DNA from: an uncultured Muribaculaceae bacterium
GTDB lineage: Bacteria; Bacteroidota; Bacteroidia; Bacteroidales; Muribaculaceae
Assembly (NCBI GenBank): GCA_910578395.1
Contig: CAJTPZ010000002.1
Span: 186,242-250,241, forward strand
Direction: 5' to 3'
Length of the DNA stretch: 64,000 nucleotides
Part shown: piece by piece, positions 1 to 9,325 of the stretch
Position numbering within the stretch: the stretch's first letter is position 1
Layout of the letters: each line of letters begins with the position of its first letter
Notes under the pieces: generated by a model
Seen by the model: the letters and a program-made list of their open reading frames with translations, nothing else
What the model was told of the DNA's origin: nothing
Database searches by the model: none
Program-made: the position numbers and the translations under genes

Positions 1-997
1 AATTCAGATATGCAACACATTGTGGTACTAAGAAACTTCCAAATTTTGCATTACTATAACCCATTTCTTTAAAGCCGTCTAAAGCTTCAAAATCGTATGC
101 ACCTGATGCAGTATTTCCATATCTCATATTAACTAATATACCTATATTGTGCAAAAGATGGGCAATGTCATATAATCCAACATCTGAAACATAATTATGG
201 CTTGATTTTTTGAGCATATCATTCCAGTCATATGTGTGGCCGCTCATATTTTGAGGCCATTTGTGATAAGAACATATCTGCCCCATAGCTATCGCGACAC
301 AACCAACTAATGTCGGCTTGTCATTATATAGAGGGCATTGACTATTATAAGGTCTTCCTTGTTCCCAATGTGTTTTCAACAAAGGACCTTTGATATCGTG
401 AACGCCTTTAGGATAATACTTATATAAAACGCCATTAACTATTTCTTCTCCTCCGGTTACCAACGGTGGGCCTGGATCTGATGGTGCACGCGATATATTA
501 GTCTGTTGATAAATAGCTTCACTACATCGTGGAGCATCGGCCATTGTAGCTATGGCATTTTCAAGATATATTTTTACACCGGGGTTGTCTTCGGCATCAA
601 AATCTCCTGTCGGAGAATATACGTAGATTTTATTATCAATCTCGCGGTCAGCAGCTATGAGTGAGAATCCACCATCTTCAAAATTAACGAGATAAAATAT
701 CGTATCAATTGCTGATGTTCTTGAAATATGGTGTGTTTTGAGTAGGCTTACATCTGATATAGTGCGCGCGACTTCGCCCCTTGATTTTTCTCCATTGTTA
801 TCAAGCAAAGCCATAAATGCCGAAGCTATATCGCCTGCTTCTTCAGCCGACAAATATCTTTCAGAGATAATCTGATTATCACTTACATTCTGTGATTGAT
901 TCGAAATGACATCCACAGGAAACTCCGGTTCCATGTCATGGGTGGTGCACGCCATTGCAAACAGAGCAAACAACGGTAACAGGTAGCTGTGTTTCAT
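1..997 (-). CDS. C10 (streptopain-family) cysteine protease lipoprotein with Spi-like prodomain, C-terminus cut by window edge
   Basis: I translated this by hand from ATG 997-995; the frame stays open for 332 codons to the window edge. The N-terminus is a lipoprotein signal ending A-M-A-C (Cys17), so the product is probably membrane anchored and exported. Residues about 48-170 resemble the Spi/propeptide region of C10 proteases (YLSAEEAGDIASAF). The mature peptidase begins near W211 (WEQGRPYNSQCP). Cys233 in VGCVAIAMGQICSYHKWP matches the catalytic-Cys block of streptopain and PrtT-like enzymes. The catalytic His should lie beyond the window edge. The rplI operon upstream ends in its own terminator, so this gene probably has its own promoter in the AT-rich gap. 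Substrate is unknown; degradation of host or dietary protein is inference. Confidence 0.85.
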   Translation of the reverse strand, partial: MKHSYLLPLFALFAMACTTHDMEPEFPVDVISNQSQNVSDNQIISERYLSAEEAGDIASAFMALLDNNGEKSRGEVARTISDVSLLKTHHISRTSAIDTIFYLVNFEDGGFSLIAADREIDNKIYVYSPTGDFDAEDNPGVKIYLENAIATMADAPRCSEAIYQQTNISRAPSDPGPPLVTGGEEIVNGVLYKYYPKGVHDIKGPLLKTHWEQGRPYNSQCPLYNDKPTLVGCVAIAMGQICSYHKWPQNMSGHTYDWNDMLKKSSHNYVSDVGLYDIAHLLHNIGILVNMRYGNTASGAYDFEALDGFKEMGYSNAKFGSFLVPQCVAYLN

Positions 998-1412
998 ACT
1001 GTGGATGATTTTAAGTTTAAATATCGCTGTCTGTTTCAGAAGAATAGGAATCTTCCGCCCGCAATATATTAATTTATATTTTAAAATACAAATTTTAATC
1101 AAAAAATTTATTTGCGCTGCATTATATTCATATTTCTCTTATTCTCAATCCTATAGTATTCCGATACTAAAACCACACATTTAATAGCATCCCACCATAT
1201 AATCAGTATCATTTATATAGGTATATACTATGTATCAATCTATATAGTAATAATACTTGTATATAATTGTTCAAAACACCTTTCAGGCTGCCGGTCATCA
1301 CATTATGCCGACATAAGTTGTATATATAATCCCTCCGGATGTTCACTGTAGTCGACATTAAGATATTCCTTGCAATTATCAGCGAAATATCAAAATATTA
1401 TCCACTATACTA
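998..1412. other. AT-rich intergenic region without a gene
   Basis: About 415 bp between the C10 protease start and the rplI terminator. It is rich in A/T runs and TATA-like strings. I found no convincing ORF or RNA gene. The promoter of the protease should be here, but I could not place a clean TAnnTTTG element. Confidence 0.5.
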
Positions 1413-1460
1413 TATAATAAAATCGGTGCCGCCTTCACCCTCTAAAGTGAAAACGGCACC
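1413..1460 (-). terminator. Rho-independent terminator of rpsF-rpsR-rplI
   Basis: On the minus strand GGTGCCG and CGGCACC (1454-1460 and 1425-1431) form a stem, extended by CAC/GTG, and are followed by GATTTTATTATA. It lies 23 bases after the rplI stop. Confidence 0.85.
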
Positions 1461-1483
1461 TGGATAGTGCTATGGCTAATGCC

Positions 1484-1927
1484 TTATTCCGAGACTACCT
1501 CAAAGGGTATTTCTACGGTTACTTCCTTGTGAAGGTTAAGTGTAGCGGTATATTCACCTACTTCCTTCACAGGATTCTTGATCACGATAAGTTTACGGTC
1601 AACCTCGAATCCGGCTTTCTGAAGCGACTCAGAAATTTGGATAGAGTTTACGCTGCCGAAAATAGTGCCGGTCGAGCTGGTCTTTGCACCGATAGTAAGT
1701 TTTACTTCGGCGAGAGATGCTGCGAGAGCCTCTGCGTCGGCCTTGATCTTGGCAAGTTTGTGGGCACGCTGACGCTGGTCTTCGGCAAGCTGCTTCAGAG
1801 CCGACGGTGATGCGATGACAGCCTTACCAAAGGGTATGAGGTAGTTGCGGCCATATCCCGACTTCACCTCCACCACATCGTCCTTATAACCGAGGTTGGC
1901 GATGTCTTCCTTAAGAATAATCTTCAT
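1484..1927 (-). CDS. rplI: 50S ribosomal protein L9
   Basis: 147 aa, normal length for L9. It starts MKIILKEDIANLGYKDDVVEV and carries the GYGRNYLIPFGKA rRNA-binding segment of the N-terminal domain. A charged linker helix (about 40-75) and a C-terminal domain follow. L9 binds 23S rRNA near the L1 stalk and helps maintain reading frame. It is the last gene of rpsF-rpsR-rplI, with a terminator directly downstream. Confidence 0.97.
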   Translation of the reverse strand: MKIILKEDIANLGYKDDVVEVKSGYGRNYLIPFGKAVIASPSALKQLAEDQRQRAHKLAKIKADAEALAASLAEVKLTIGAKTSSTGTIFGSVNSIQISESLQKAGFEVDRKLIVIKNPVKEVGEYTATLNLHKEVTVEIPFEVVSE

Positions 1928-1954
1928 AATTTCTTCTTTACTTGGGGGTGATTT

Positions 1955-2224
1955 TTACTTCATCAGGTCTGTCACATAGGGCAGGAGTGCAAGGTGACGA
2001 GCACGCTTGACTGCCTGGGCTACACGACGCTGGAACTTCAGAGAGGTTCCTGTGATACGACGGGGAAGGATCTTACCCTGCTCGTTCAGAAACTTCTTGA
2101 GGAACTCAGGATTCTTATAGTCGATATACTTGATGCCGCTGCGCTTGAAACGGCAGTACTTTTTCTTCTTAACGTCTACCGACAGCGGAGTCAGATAGCG
2201 GATTTCTGAATTGTTCTGTGCCAT
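1955..2224 (-). CDS. rpsR: 30S ribosomal protein S18
   Basis: 89 aa from ATG 2224, which follows the rpsF stop by two bases. An in-frame TTG two codons upstream would overlap rpsF and is less likely. Family features are [17 protein letters not shown] and the C-terminal [23 protein letters not shown]18 pairs with S6 on the 30S platform. rpsF-rpsR adjacency supports the stoichiometric S6:S18 pair. Confidence 0.97.
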   Translation of the reverse strand: MAQNNSEIRYLTPLSVDVKKKKYCRFKRSGIKYIDYKNPEFLKKFLNEQGKILPRRITGTSLKFQRRVAQAVKRARHLALLPYVTDLMK

Positions 2225-2226
2225 GA

Positions 2227-2595
2227 TCAAGCTTCGGTTTGGGGTTCTACTGTGGTAGCCTTGGGTGCATTGGCAAGCGAACGACGCTTGGCTGCATACT
2301 CGGCTGCATACTTGTCGAGACGGAACACAAGGAAGCGAAGCACATTGTCATCGCGACGGAATGCTGTCTCAAGTTTCTTGACAAGCGATGCTTCGCCGTC
2401 AAATTCTACGAGCACATAGTAGCCGGTGCTCTTCTTTTCAATGGGGTAAGCAAGCTTGCGCACACCCCACTCTTCCTCGTTCACGATGGTAGCTCCGTTG
2501 TCGGTGAGCACCTTCACAAACTTGGCAGCCGCTTCCTTCATCTGCTGATCAGACAAAACGGGAGTTAAAATGAAAACGGTCTCGTAATGGTTCAT
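2227..2595 (-). CDS. rpsF: 30S ribosomal protein S6
   Basis: 122 aa. [19 protein letters not shown] and the [20 protein letters not shown] strand are typical of S6, with a short Ala/Thr/Glu-rich C-terminal tail. It is the first gene of the rpsF-rpsR-rplI operon and has a very good Bacteroidota promoter about 65 nt upstream. It binds S18 on the platform of the small subunit. Confidence 0.97.
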   Translation of the reverse strand: MNHYETVFILTPVLSDQQMKEAAAKFVKVLTDNGATIVNEEEWGVRKLAYPIEKKSTGYYVLVEFDGEASLVKKLETAFRRDDNVLRFLVFRLDKYAAEYAAKRRSLANAPKATTVEPQTEA

Positions 2596-2661
2596 TTGTG
2601 AAACTTATTGTATTTATTTCTGTGGCGTTCCGCCTGAATATTCTTAGCGAAAAAGCCGCCG

Positions 2662-2692
2662 CAAAAGTAATTATTAATTGTCTATCTGCAAA
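2662..2692 (-). promoter_or_regulatory. Promoter of rpsF-rpsR-rplI (TTTG-N19-TACTTTTG)
   Basis: Read on the minus strand: TTTG (2692-2689), 19 nt, then TACTTTTG (2669-2662). This matches the known Bacteroidota primary-sigma -33/-7 pattern exactly. Predicted transcription start is near 2656, giving a leader of about 60 nt. Confidence 0.8.
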
Positions 2693-2705
2693 ATATTTTA
2701 ATATA

Positions 2706-4448
2706 TTATTTGCGTGATGCTTCATCAAGAGCCTTTCTCGCTTTGTTTGTGACCGACCTCCATGGAAATTCCGGATCATTGACATTACCGGTTCTTATTT
2801 CTTCAAGAACAGCATCGATCCCACTGACATCCACTCCCGCGGCACGCAGAGATCTTACTTTCTCGGCCGACTCGATTCCGTCGATAAGACGCTCGAAACG
2901 AACCGAAGTGCGATTGTCGGGATACACAAGATAAGTATCTCCTGAACTCCAGTTTCCATAACGGCTGTCTTTCATAGGATTCTCAGGCCATGAATTATAG
3001 GCCCATCTTAGCATTCCGTCATAATCCCAGGCCAGGCCATACCAGCCAAGAAGCTCCGCCTCAAAAGGATCTGAATAGGTAAAGGTATTCGGATAAAGCG
3101 GACCGCAGCAAACATAAAATGTAGTTTTATAACCATCCTTGCGGCGTGATTCTATGTCGCTGTGCTCAGCCGGTTGACCCTGGGCCACACACACATCACG
3201 CATCATTGTATATTTCTTATAGGATTTATGGTTGTCGGCAAGTGCGAATCCCATTTCAGGAGCACATTTTTCAAGCACCTTCACTGCAGCGTCCATTGCC
3301 TCAGGCGAGCGTTCATCCATAGCTATATTTGTAATTTCAAGCCAGCCCTTGTCAGCAAGATGCTTCTTGAAATCAAGCAAAAAAGGTTCCCACATATTAA
3401 CAAAAAGCTCTGTGCCAGGCTCTGCCACCACAGTAACTTTTTCACCCTTCGATTCATCCATGTATTCAAGCTCACAGTTCCAGGGCACCATCGAGTAACA
3501 GTTGATCATTTCATCTATCCCAAGACCCTTCATCATCTCTACCCAGCGGTCAAAAACCTTATAGTCGTAACTCCATGTGCCATCCTTGCGGAGAGTCCAC
3601 TCTATCATGTTTTCATATCCGTCATAGCACTGATGATTCCACGGATCCTTGTTAAGAGTGGCTGTTATCACCTTCTGTCCGGCCGATGCAAGGCGTTCCA
3701 TCGTAGGTCTCATAGCCTCGAAATGCTCATCACTCCATGTTTCAAGACCATGCGCACGTGCAAATGCTGTAGGATGCTGCCACAAGTCAAGATGATAATT
3801 CCACTTGTCAGGTGAAGCCAGCACATGATCCTGCACCTCAAGAGTCATAGGCAGCACTACTTTGTCCCCATTGTTGCTACTTACTGTAATATCTGTCTCA
3901 TAGAGGCCGGCTTTTGCCGTTTCAGGCACCGAAATAGAAATCCATACAGGTCTCACACTTCTGCCCTTCATGTCAAACACTTTCAGTGAGTCAATCATAT
4001 CCGGCATCAGCTGGGTAGATTTTCCAACACTGAATGTGCTGTCCGCTATAGTATATCTCACGAATCCCGCATCGGCTATAGTCGACGGAAGTATAGCATC
4101 ATCCGACTTGAAATCAGCAATGTCACACATCAAACCATCCACACTGTTTGCACTCCAGACCACAATCTGGGCCGATGCGCGCTCTCCCTTCCAGGCCACA
4201 ACTTCACATGCACCTGCATTCTCTACCTGAGGAACCCTGCTACGGCTGTAGTGTACATCGACACTCCCCCACGCTGCGTGAAGACCGCTTTCTGTCGCAT
4301 CCCATTGGGCAGTTTCTTCGGCAGTAAGTTCTATAGGGTCCTTTGCCTCTGTAAATGTTACTACCGGCTGATAGCTCTTCTGGCAACCTGTAGGCAATAA
4401 CATTGCCAAAGTCGACATTGCAATGATTTGCGATTTGATCTTTCTCAT
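2706..4448 (-). CDS. DUF4091 / GH123-like glycoside hydrolase lipoprotein
   Basis: 580 aa. A lipoprotein signal ends LPTGC (Cys22), so the protein is probably anchored in the outer membrane or faces the periplasm. Residues about 60-205 look like the beta-rich N-terminal domain of GH123-type proteins. The rest is a TIM-barrel-like domain with many Trp residues and a D378-E379 pair in NIAMDERSPEAM. The adjacent Asp-Glu pair is the catalytic signature of GH123 N-acetylgalactosaminidases, which use substrate-assisted catalysis. The C-terminus matches the DUF4091 domain (LRWAYNSWPENP). Substrate is inferred, probably an N-acetylhexosaminide of mucin or host glycans. The gene is single, between the rdgB terminator and the rpsF promoter, with no SusC/D partner. 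Confidence 0.82.
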   Translation of the reverse strand: MRKIKSQIIAMSTLAMLLPTGCQKSYQPVVTFTEAKDPIELTAEETAQWDATESGLHAAWGSVDVHYSRSRVPQVENAGACEVVAWKGERASAQIVVWSANSVDGLMCDIADFKSDDAILPSTIADAGFVRYTIADSTFSVGKSTQLMPDMIDSLKVFDMKGRSVRPVWISISVPETAKAGLYETDITVSSNNGDKVVLPMTLEVQDHVLASPDKWNYHLDLWQHPTAFARAHGLETWSDEHFEAMRPTMERLASAGQKVITATLNKDPWNHQCYDGYENMIEWTLRKDGTWSYDYKVFDRWVEMMKGLGIDEMINCYSMVPWNCELEYMDESKGEKVTVVAEPGTELFVNMWEPFLLDFKKHLADKGWLEITNIAMDERSPEAMDAAVKVLEKCAPEMGFALADNHKSYKKYTMMRDVCVAQGQPAEHSDIESRRKDGYKTTFYVCCGPLYPNTFTYSDPFEAELLGWYGLAWDYDGMLRWAYNSWPENPMKDSRYGNWSSGDTYLVYPDNRTSVRFERLIDGIESAEKVRSLRAAGVDVSGIDAVLEEIRTGNVNDPEFPWRSVTNKARKALDEASRK

Positions 4449-4479
4449 GATATGTATTTGTTAGGTTATATTCTTGTCT

Positions 4480-4509
4480 AAAAAGCGGGGACGCACAGTT
4501 TGTGCGTCC
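4480..4509 (-). terminator. Terminator of the leuS-rdgB unit
   Basis: A perfect 9-bp stem, GGACGCACA with TGTGCGTCC and a 3-nt loop (4489-4509). On the minus strand it is followed by CCGCTTTTT. It lies 20 bases after the rdgB stop. Confidence 0.88.
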
Positions 4510-4528
4510 GCCTCATAAATAGCTTTAT

Positions 4529-5110
4529 TTACATTCTATCAAGATACTCAGCAAGCCTTCGCATTGCCTCGCCTCGATGACTTATCGCATTTTTTTCCGC
4601 TTCACTCATCTCGGCAAATGTCCGGCTTTCTCCTTCCGGCTGAAATACCGGGTCATATCCGAATCCACTCATCCCCGACGGCTCTTTAGTAATAATGCCT
4701 TCGCACTTTCCTTCTACAGTCGCCTCAACACCGTCGGTGATAACTGCAACTACTGTTATGAACCGTGCGTTTCTGTCTTTTTTGTCTAAAAGATTTTCAA
4801 GCAACAGTTTCATGTTTGCAGCAGAATCGTGTCCGGCTCCTGGTGCGTATCTTGCCGATCTTACACCGGGAGCGCCACCGAGCGAGTCAACTTCAAGCCC
4901 CGTATCATCGGCAAAACAGTCAACACCATAGCGCTCATTTATCCAGCGTGCTTTCATCAAAGCATTACCCTCAAGGGTTGGAGCTGTCTCCGGTATGTCA
5001 TCATGACAGTCGATATCAGCAAGCGACTTCACCTCTACCATGCCGGCAAGTATAGCACGGGCTTCCGCAAGTTTGTGTGCGTTATTAGTAGCAAATACGA
5101 TGCTTTTCAT
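4529..5110 (-). CDS. rdgB: Non-canonical purine NTP pyrophosphatase (RdgB/HAM1)
   Basis: 193 aa from ATG 5110, which overlaps the leuS TGA by one base (TGATG), so translation is probably coupled. A GTG one codon earlier is possible but less likely. The family signatures are visible: [13 protein letters not shown] (triphosphate binding), [17 protein letters not shown], the SARYAPG turn and the GFGYDPVF block near the C-terminus. The enzyme hydrolyses ITP, dITP and XTP to the monophosphates and keeps deaminated purines out of nucleic acids. Last gene of the leuS unit. Confidence 0.96.
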   Translation of the reverse strand: MKSIVFATNNAHKLAEARAILAGMVEVKSLADIDCHDDIPETAPTLEGNALMKARWINERYGVDCFADDTGLEVDSLGGAPGVRSARYAPGAGHDSAANMKLLLENLLDKKDRNARFITVVAVITDGVEATVEGKCEGIITKEPSGMSGFGYDPVFQPEGESRTFAEMSEAEKNAISHRGEAMRRLAEYLDRM

Positions 5111-7884
5111 CACAGCACTATATTCACTATGCGTCCTGGCACCACAATCACTTTACGCGGTTCCTTCCCTTCAAGCCATTTGGCAGCAAGTTCATGTCCG
5201 AGTGCTTCAGCCTGGACTTCAGCCTGGGTTGCCGAAGCCGGAACAACCACATTATAGCGGACTTTGCCGTTTACCTGCACAGGATAAGTCTTAGTGTCCT
5301 CTACAAGATATTCCTCGTTGAACTCAGGCCACTGTGCGTCGCATATTGTCGTCTTGTTGCCGAGATCATGCCACAGCTGCTCCGTAATATGAGGAGCAAA
5401 CGGTGCAAGCAGCACGAGTATCTGCTCAAGCACCTTGCGGCTACGGCATTTCTGGGAAGACAGATCACTCACACATATCATGAATGCGGCTACAGAAGTG
5501 TTGTATGAGAAATTCTCTATATCCTGAGTGACCTTTTTTATCAGCTTGTGAAGTGATTTAAGCGACTCCTTTGAAGGTTCACTTTCATCCACAAGCCACT
5601 CCTCTCCTTTCCAGTAAAGTCCCCACAGCTTGCGCAGGAAACGGTTTACACCGTCTATGCCGTTTGTATCCCAAGGCTTACTCTGTTCGAGCGGACCGAG
5701 GAACATTTCATAAAGTCTCAGAGTATCGGCGCCATATTTATCGATGATGTCATCTGGATTTACAACATTGAACATCGATTTCGACATTTTTTCAACTGCC
5801 CATCCACACACATATCGTCCGTCATCCTCTGTAATGAACTCTGCTGTGGCATATTCCGGACGCCAGTGTCTGAACGCCTCCTTGTCAAGGACATCATTGC
5901 TCACGATATTCACATCCACGTGTATAGGAGTGACATCATAGTCATCCTTCCTGCCAAGAGTAACAAAAGTATTTGAGTCCTTTATGCGGTAAACAAAATT
6001 ACTCCTTCCCTGGATCATGCCCTGGTTTATAAGTTTCTTGAAAGGTTCCTCCTCAGAGACCACACCCATATCATAAAGAAACTTATTCCAGAAACGGCTG
6101 TAGATAAGATGCCCGGTAGCATGTTCAGTACCACCTATATACAGATCGACATTACGCCAGTATTCATTTGCCTCCTTCGACACAAGAGCCTCACTGTTAT
6201 GTGGATCCATATAACGGAGATAATAGGCACTTGATCCTGCGAAGCCTGGCATCGTACAGAGTTCGAGAGGATAGCCTTCCTCGCTTACCCAGTTTTTTGC
6301 ACGTCCCAATGGAGGTTCACCGGTTTCGGTTGGAAGATATTTGTCCACTTCAGGTAACAGAAGCGGCAGTTTTTCATCACTCAGCAAACAAGGTATTCCA
6401 TCCTTGTAATAAACCGGGAACGGCTCTCCCCAGTAACGCTGACGACTGAAAATTGCATCGCGAAGGCGATAGTTCACCTTTACCTTGCCTATACCCTTCT
6501 CCTCAACATATTCCTTAGCACGCTTTATCGCATCCTGAACTTCCAGCCCGTTCAGATTAAGATCTCCTCCGTCACTGTTGATCATTATGCCGCTCTTGGC
6601 GTCAAAACTCTCCTCGCTCACATCGGCTCCATCGATAAGAGGAATTATATCGAGATTGAATTTCTTTGCAAAAGCATAGTCACGGCTGTCATGTGCCGGC
6701 ACAGCCATGATAGCGCCTGTACCATAACCGGCAAGAACGTAGTCGCTTACCCACACAGGTATGTTTTTACCTGTAAGCGGATTCACTGCATACGCACCCG
6801 TAAACACACCGGTCACTTTCTTGTCGATCATTCGCTCACGCTCTGTCTTGTGCTTTATCGACTTGATATACTCATCGACTTCTGCACGCTTTTCCGGAGT
6901 AGTAAGCATGTCGACATATTTGCTTTCAGGTGCCAGCACCATGAAAGTCACACCCATCACTGTATCGGCACGTGTTGTGAATATTTCCATCACTACATCC
7001 TCGTTGCCAGCAACAGGAAACTTCATTTCTGCACCCTCGCTACGGCCGATCCAGTTACGCTGAGTTTCTTTCAGTGACGGAGTCCAGTCTATCGTGTCGA
7101 GTCCATCGAGAAGTCGTTGGGCATAAGCCGAAACCCTAAGACACCACTGATACATCAGTTTCTGTTCCACAGGATAACCGCCGCGGAGTGAAACACCTTC
7201 ACTGACTTCATCATTGGCAAGAACCGTTCCGAGAGCCGGACACCAGTTCACCATTGTGTTTCCAAGGTAAGCGAGACGATAATTCATAAGCACATCGCTC
7301 TGTTCCTTGGCACTCATTCCCTTCCATTCATCAGCTGTAAAATTCAGCTCTCTCCCCGAAGCCGCATGTATTCCTGCACTTCCTTCCTTTTCAAAATGCT
7401 CGGTAAGAAGTCTGACAGGCATAGCCTTGTTGAGTGCTGTGTCATAGTATGACTCAAACATTCTTCCGAAAGCCCACTGGGTCCATTTGTAATATTCCGG
7501 ATCACAGGTGCGTAGTTCACGGTCCCAGTCATAACAGAATCCTATCTTTTCAAGCTGTTCCTTGTAGCGCTTGATATTGTCATTCGTAGTCTTTTCAGGG
7601 TGCTGGCCGGTCTGTATGGCATACTGTTCTGCCGGAAGACCGTATGCGTCGTAACCCATCGGATGAAGCACATTGAACCCTTGCAGACGCTTGAAACGCG
7701 AGTATATGTCGGAAGCTATATAACCAAGAGGATGCCCTACATGAAGCCCGGCACCCGACGGATAAGGAAACATATCGAGCACATAATATTTCTTGCGGCT
7801 CGCATCCACATCCGTCTTATATGTTTTATCCTTTTTCCACTGCTGTTGCCAGCGCGACTCTATATCTCTGTGATTGTATTCCAT
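5110..7884 (-). CDS. leuS: Leucyl-tRNA synthetase
   Basis: 924 aa class I synthetase. The HIGH-type motif HVGH is at residues 48-51 in [17 protein letters not shown]. The CP1 editing domain includes the [12 protein letters not shown] threonine-rich motif. KMSKS is in [17 protein letters not shown], followed by the anticodon-binding helical domain. It charges tRNA-Leu and edits mischarged products. The ATG is only five bases from a TAATTTTG -7 element, so the mRNA may be leaderless. rdgB is co-transcribed downstream. Confidence 0.98.
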   Translation of the reverse strand: MEYNHRDIESRWQQQWKKDKTYKTDVDASRKKYYVLDMFPYPSGAGLHVGHPLGYIASDIYSRFKRLQGFNVLHPMGYDAYGLPAEQYAIQTGQHPEKTTNDNIKRYKEQLEKIGFCYDWDRELRTCDPEYYKWTQWAFGRMFESYYDTALNKAMPVRLLTEHFEKEGSAGIHAASGRELNFTADEWKGMSAKEQSDVLMNYRLAYLGNTMVNWCPALGTVLANDEVSEGVSLRGGYPVEQKLMYQWCLRVSAYAQRLLDGLDTIDWTPSLKETQRNWIGRSEGAEMKFPVAGNEDVVMEIFTTRADTVMGVTFMVLAPESKYVDMLTTPEKRAEVDEYIKSIKHKTERERMIDKKVTGVFTGAYAVNPLTGKNIPVWVSDYVLAGYGTGAIMAVPAHDSRDYAFAKKFNLDIIPLIDGADVSEESFDAKSGIMINSDGGDLNLNGLEVQDAIKRAKEYVEEKGIGKVKVNYRLRDAIFSRQRYWGEPFPVYYKDGIPCLLSDEKLPLLLPEVDKYLPTETGEPPLGRAKNWVSEEGYPLELCTMPGFAGSSAYYLRYMDPHNSEALVSKEANEYWRNVDLYIGGTEHATGHLIYSRFWNKFLYDMGVVSEEEPFKKLINQGMIQGRSNFVYRIKDSNTFVTLGRKDDYDVTPIHVDVNIVSNDVLDKEAFRHWRPEYATAEFITEDDGRYVCGWAVEKMSKSMFNVVNPDDIIDKYGADTLRLYEMFLGPLEQSKPWDTNGIDGVNRFLRKLWGLYWKGEEWLVDESEPSKESLKSLHKLIKKVTQDIENFSYNTSVAAFMICVSDLSSQKCRSRKVLEQILVLLAPFAPHITEQLWHDLGNKTTICDAQWPEFNEEYLVEDTKTYPVQVNGKVRYNVVVPASATQAEVQAEALGHELAAKWLEGKEPRKVIVVPGRIVNIVL

Positions 7885-7889
7885 GTCGG

Positions 7890-7897
7890 CAAAATTA
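7890..7897 (-). promoter_or_regulatory. -7 element (TAATTTTG) immediately upstream of leuS
   Basis: On the minus strand TAATTTTG ends five bases before the leuS ATG. With the usual spacing the transcript would begin at or next to the A of the start codon. A -33 TTTG at 19-21 nt is not clear. Confidence 0.6.
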
Positions 7898-7929
7898 TAT
7901 TTTGTCTCTTTTTGTTCTTGTGTTAAATG

Positions 7930-8883
7930 TCACTTACTCATTTCGAGCATGCGTTCTATAGGTTTTACAGCCTTGGATGCCGTCTCGGCATCGACCTCTA
8001 TGGCCGGATATCCGTTTTTCAGACAATCTCGGAGTTTTTCAAGAGTATTAAGCTTCATATAGCTGCAATCATTGCAACCGCACGTACTGTCTGTCGGAGG
8101 CAAAGGTATGAACTCCTTGTCAGGACATGACTTGCGCATCTCATGAAGTATGCCGCTCTCGGTTGCCACTATAAATTTCTTGCAATCACTCTCTTGGCTG
8201 TATTTTAATAATTTAGCTGTCGAACCAACAACATCGGCAAGCATAAGCACAACCTTCTTGCACTCTGGATGTGCAAGAACCTCGGCATCGGGATTAGCCT
8301 TTTTCAATTCGATAAGTTTCTCAACTGAAAACTGCTCATGCACATGACATGCGCCGTTCCATAGAAGCATATCCCTGCCGGTTATTCTGTTTATATATCC
8401 TCCGAGATTCCTGTCCGGACCAAATATGATCTTCGCATCCTCTGGTAATTTGTTTACAATCGACAAAGCGTTCGACGAGGTTACTACTATATCTGTAAGA
8501 GCCTTGACGGCAGCCGAGGTATTCACATAACTGAGCACGGTGTGATCTGGATGATCTTTTATGAACTTTGCGAAATCATCGGCTTGACAACTGTCGGCAA
8601 GCGAACAGCCCGCATTTTCATCAGGCACAAGCACCGTCTTTTCAGGACACAATATTTTTGCAGTCTCACCCATGAAATGAACACCGCACAGCACTATGAC
8701 ATCTTCCTTGAGTGTCCGGGCTATCTGTGCTAAAGCAAGACTGTCCCCTATGAAATCCGCCAGATCCTGTATATCTCCCTGCTGATAATAGTGGGCGAGA
8801 ATCACCGCACCCTTTTCCTTTTTCAGCCTCTTGATTTCCTCCTTCAGCTCCTCACCGTAGGTTGCCTTTTCGTCGGCTTTCAT
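7930..8883 (-). CDS. nadA: Quinolinate synthase A
   Basis: 317 aa. It condenses iminoaspartate (made by NadB, also in this window at 46158-47741) with dihydroxyacetone phosphate to quinolinate in de novo NAD synthesis. Motifs are ILAHYYQQGDIQDLADFIGDS at the N-terminus, VLCGVHFMGETAKIL (first cluster Cys), CHVHEQFS (second) and CGCNDCSYMK (last). Three Cys bind a [4Fe-4S] cluster. It stands alone 45 bases upstream of leuS in the same direction; nadB lies about 38 kb away. Confidence 0.97.
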   Translation of the reverse strand: MKADEKATYGEELKEEIKRLKKEKGAVILAHYYQQGDIQDLADFIGDSLALAQIARTLKEDVIVLCGVHFMGETAKILCPEKTVLVPDENAGCSLADSCQADDFAKFIKDHPDHTVLSYVNTSAAVKALTDIVVTSSNALSIVNKLPEDAKIIFGPDRNLGGYINRITGRDMLLWNGACHVHEQFSVEKLIELKKANPDAEVLAHPECKKVVLMLADVVGSTAKLLKYSQESDCKKFIVATESGILHEMRKSCPDKEFIPLPPTDSTCGCNDCSYMKLNTLEKLRDCLKNGYPAIEVDAETASKAVKPIERMLEMSK

Positions 8884-9311
8884 TATTATTTTTTTATTAG
8901 TTGTTTTCTTTGAAAAAAATTTTTGTAGTAATAATAATGGATGTTGACAATGCTGTACAACTTTTTATGAGATGTTTTGCCTTTGTCACTTATCATCCTT
9001 CTTCAATGTGTAATCTTATCGTTATCTACATAAGATTGCTATATAAATCAAATAGATACGATTTTATAAACACAATGTTGATTTCTTGCAAAGTTAATAA
9101 TTTTTACTTGTAAATAGCTTAAAAAGTGTAGAAAAGCGTGTTTAGAAACTCTCTCTCCATTGATGATATCGTCAGCATTTCTCAACAATGTATGATGTCT
9201 ATTTTTTGATTGTTGAAGTATGTTGATATTGCTATTCTTTATAAACATCGCTTTTAACATCTTTATTATCGTTATCCACACTTTGTTTACAGCTTATAAA
9301 CACAAATTTTT
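8884..9311. other. AT-rich divergent intergenic region with DnaA-box-like repeats; candidate replication origin
   Basis: About 430 bp without a supportable gene, between divergent nadA and holA. It contains a perfect DnaA-box consensus, TTATCCACA (9272-9280), and a one-mismatch copy, TTATCTACA (9022-9030). Both sit inside the same 15-mer context, TTATCGTTATCYACA (9016-9030 and 9266-9280). The 12-mer TTATAAACACAA also occurs twice (9064-9075 and 9294-9305). Every gene to the left runs leftward and holA runs rightward. The consensus box is established knowledge from other bacteria; origin function here is inference. Confidence 0.45.
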
Positions 9312-9319
9312 TATCTTTG
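9312..9319 (+). promoter_or_regulatory. -7 element (TATCTTTG) just upstream of holA
   Basis: TATCTTTG is separated from the holA ATG (9326) by six bases, which predicts a transcript starting at or within a base or two of the start codon. No -33 TTTG sits at the standard distance. Confidence 0.6.
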
Positions 9320-9325
9320 CCTTGT

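Noticed and set aside
3162-3815. 217-codon plus-strand open frame inside the DUF4091 gene
   Set aside because: Antisense shadow; the DUF4091 frame has a lipoprotein signal and catalytic motif.
9048-9281. 77-codon minus-strand open frame in the nadA-holA gap
   Set aside because: Low-complexity AT-rich translation covering the DnaA-box-like repeats; no signal, family or initiation context.
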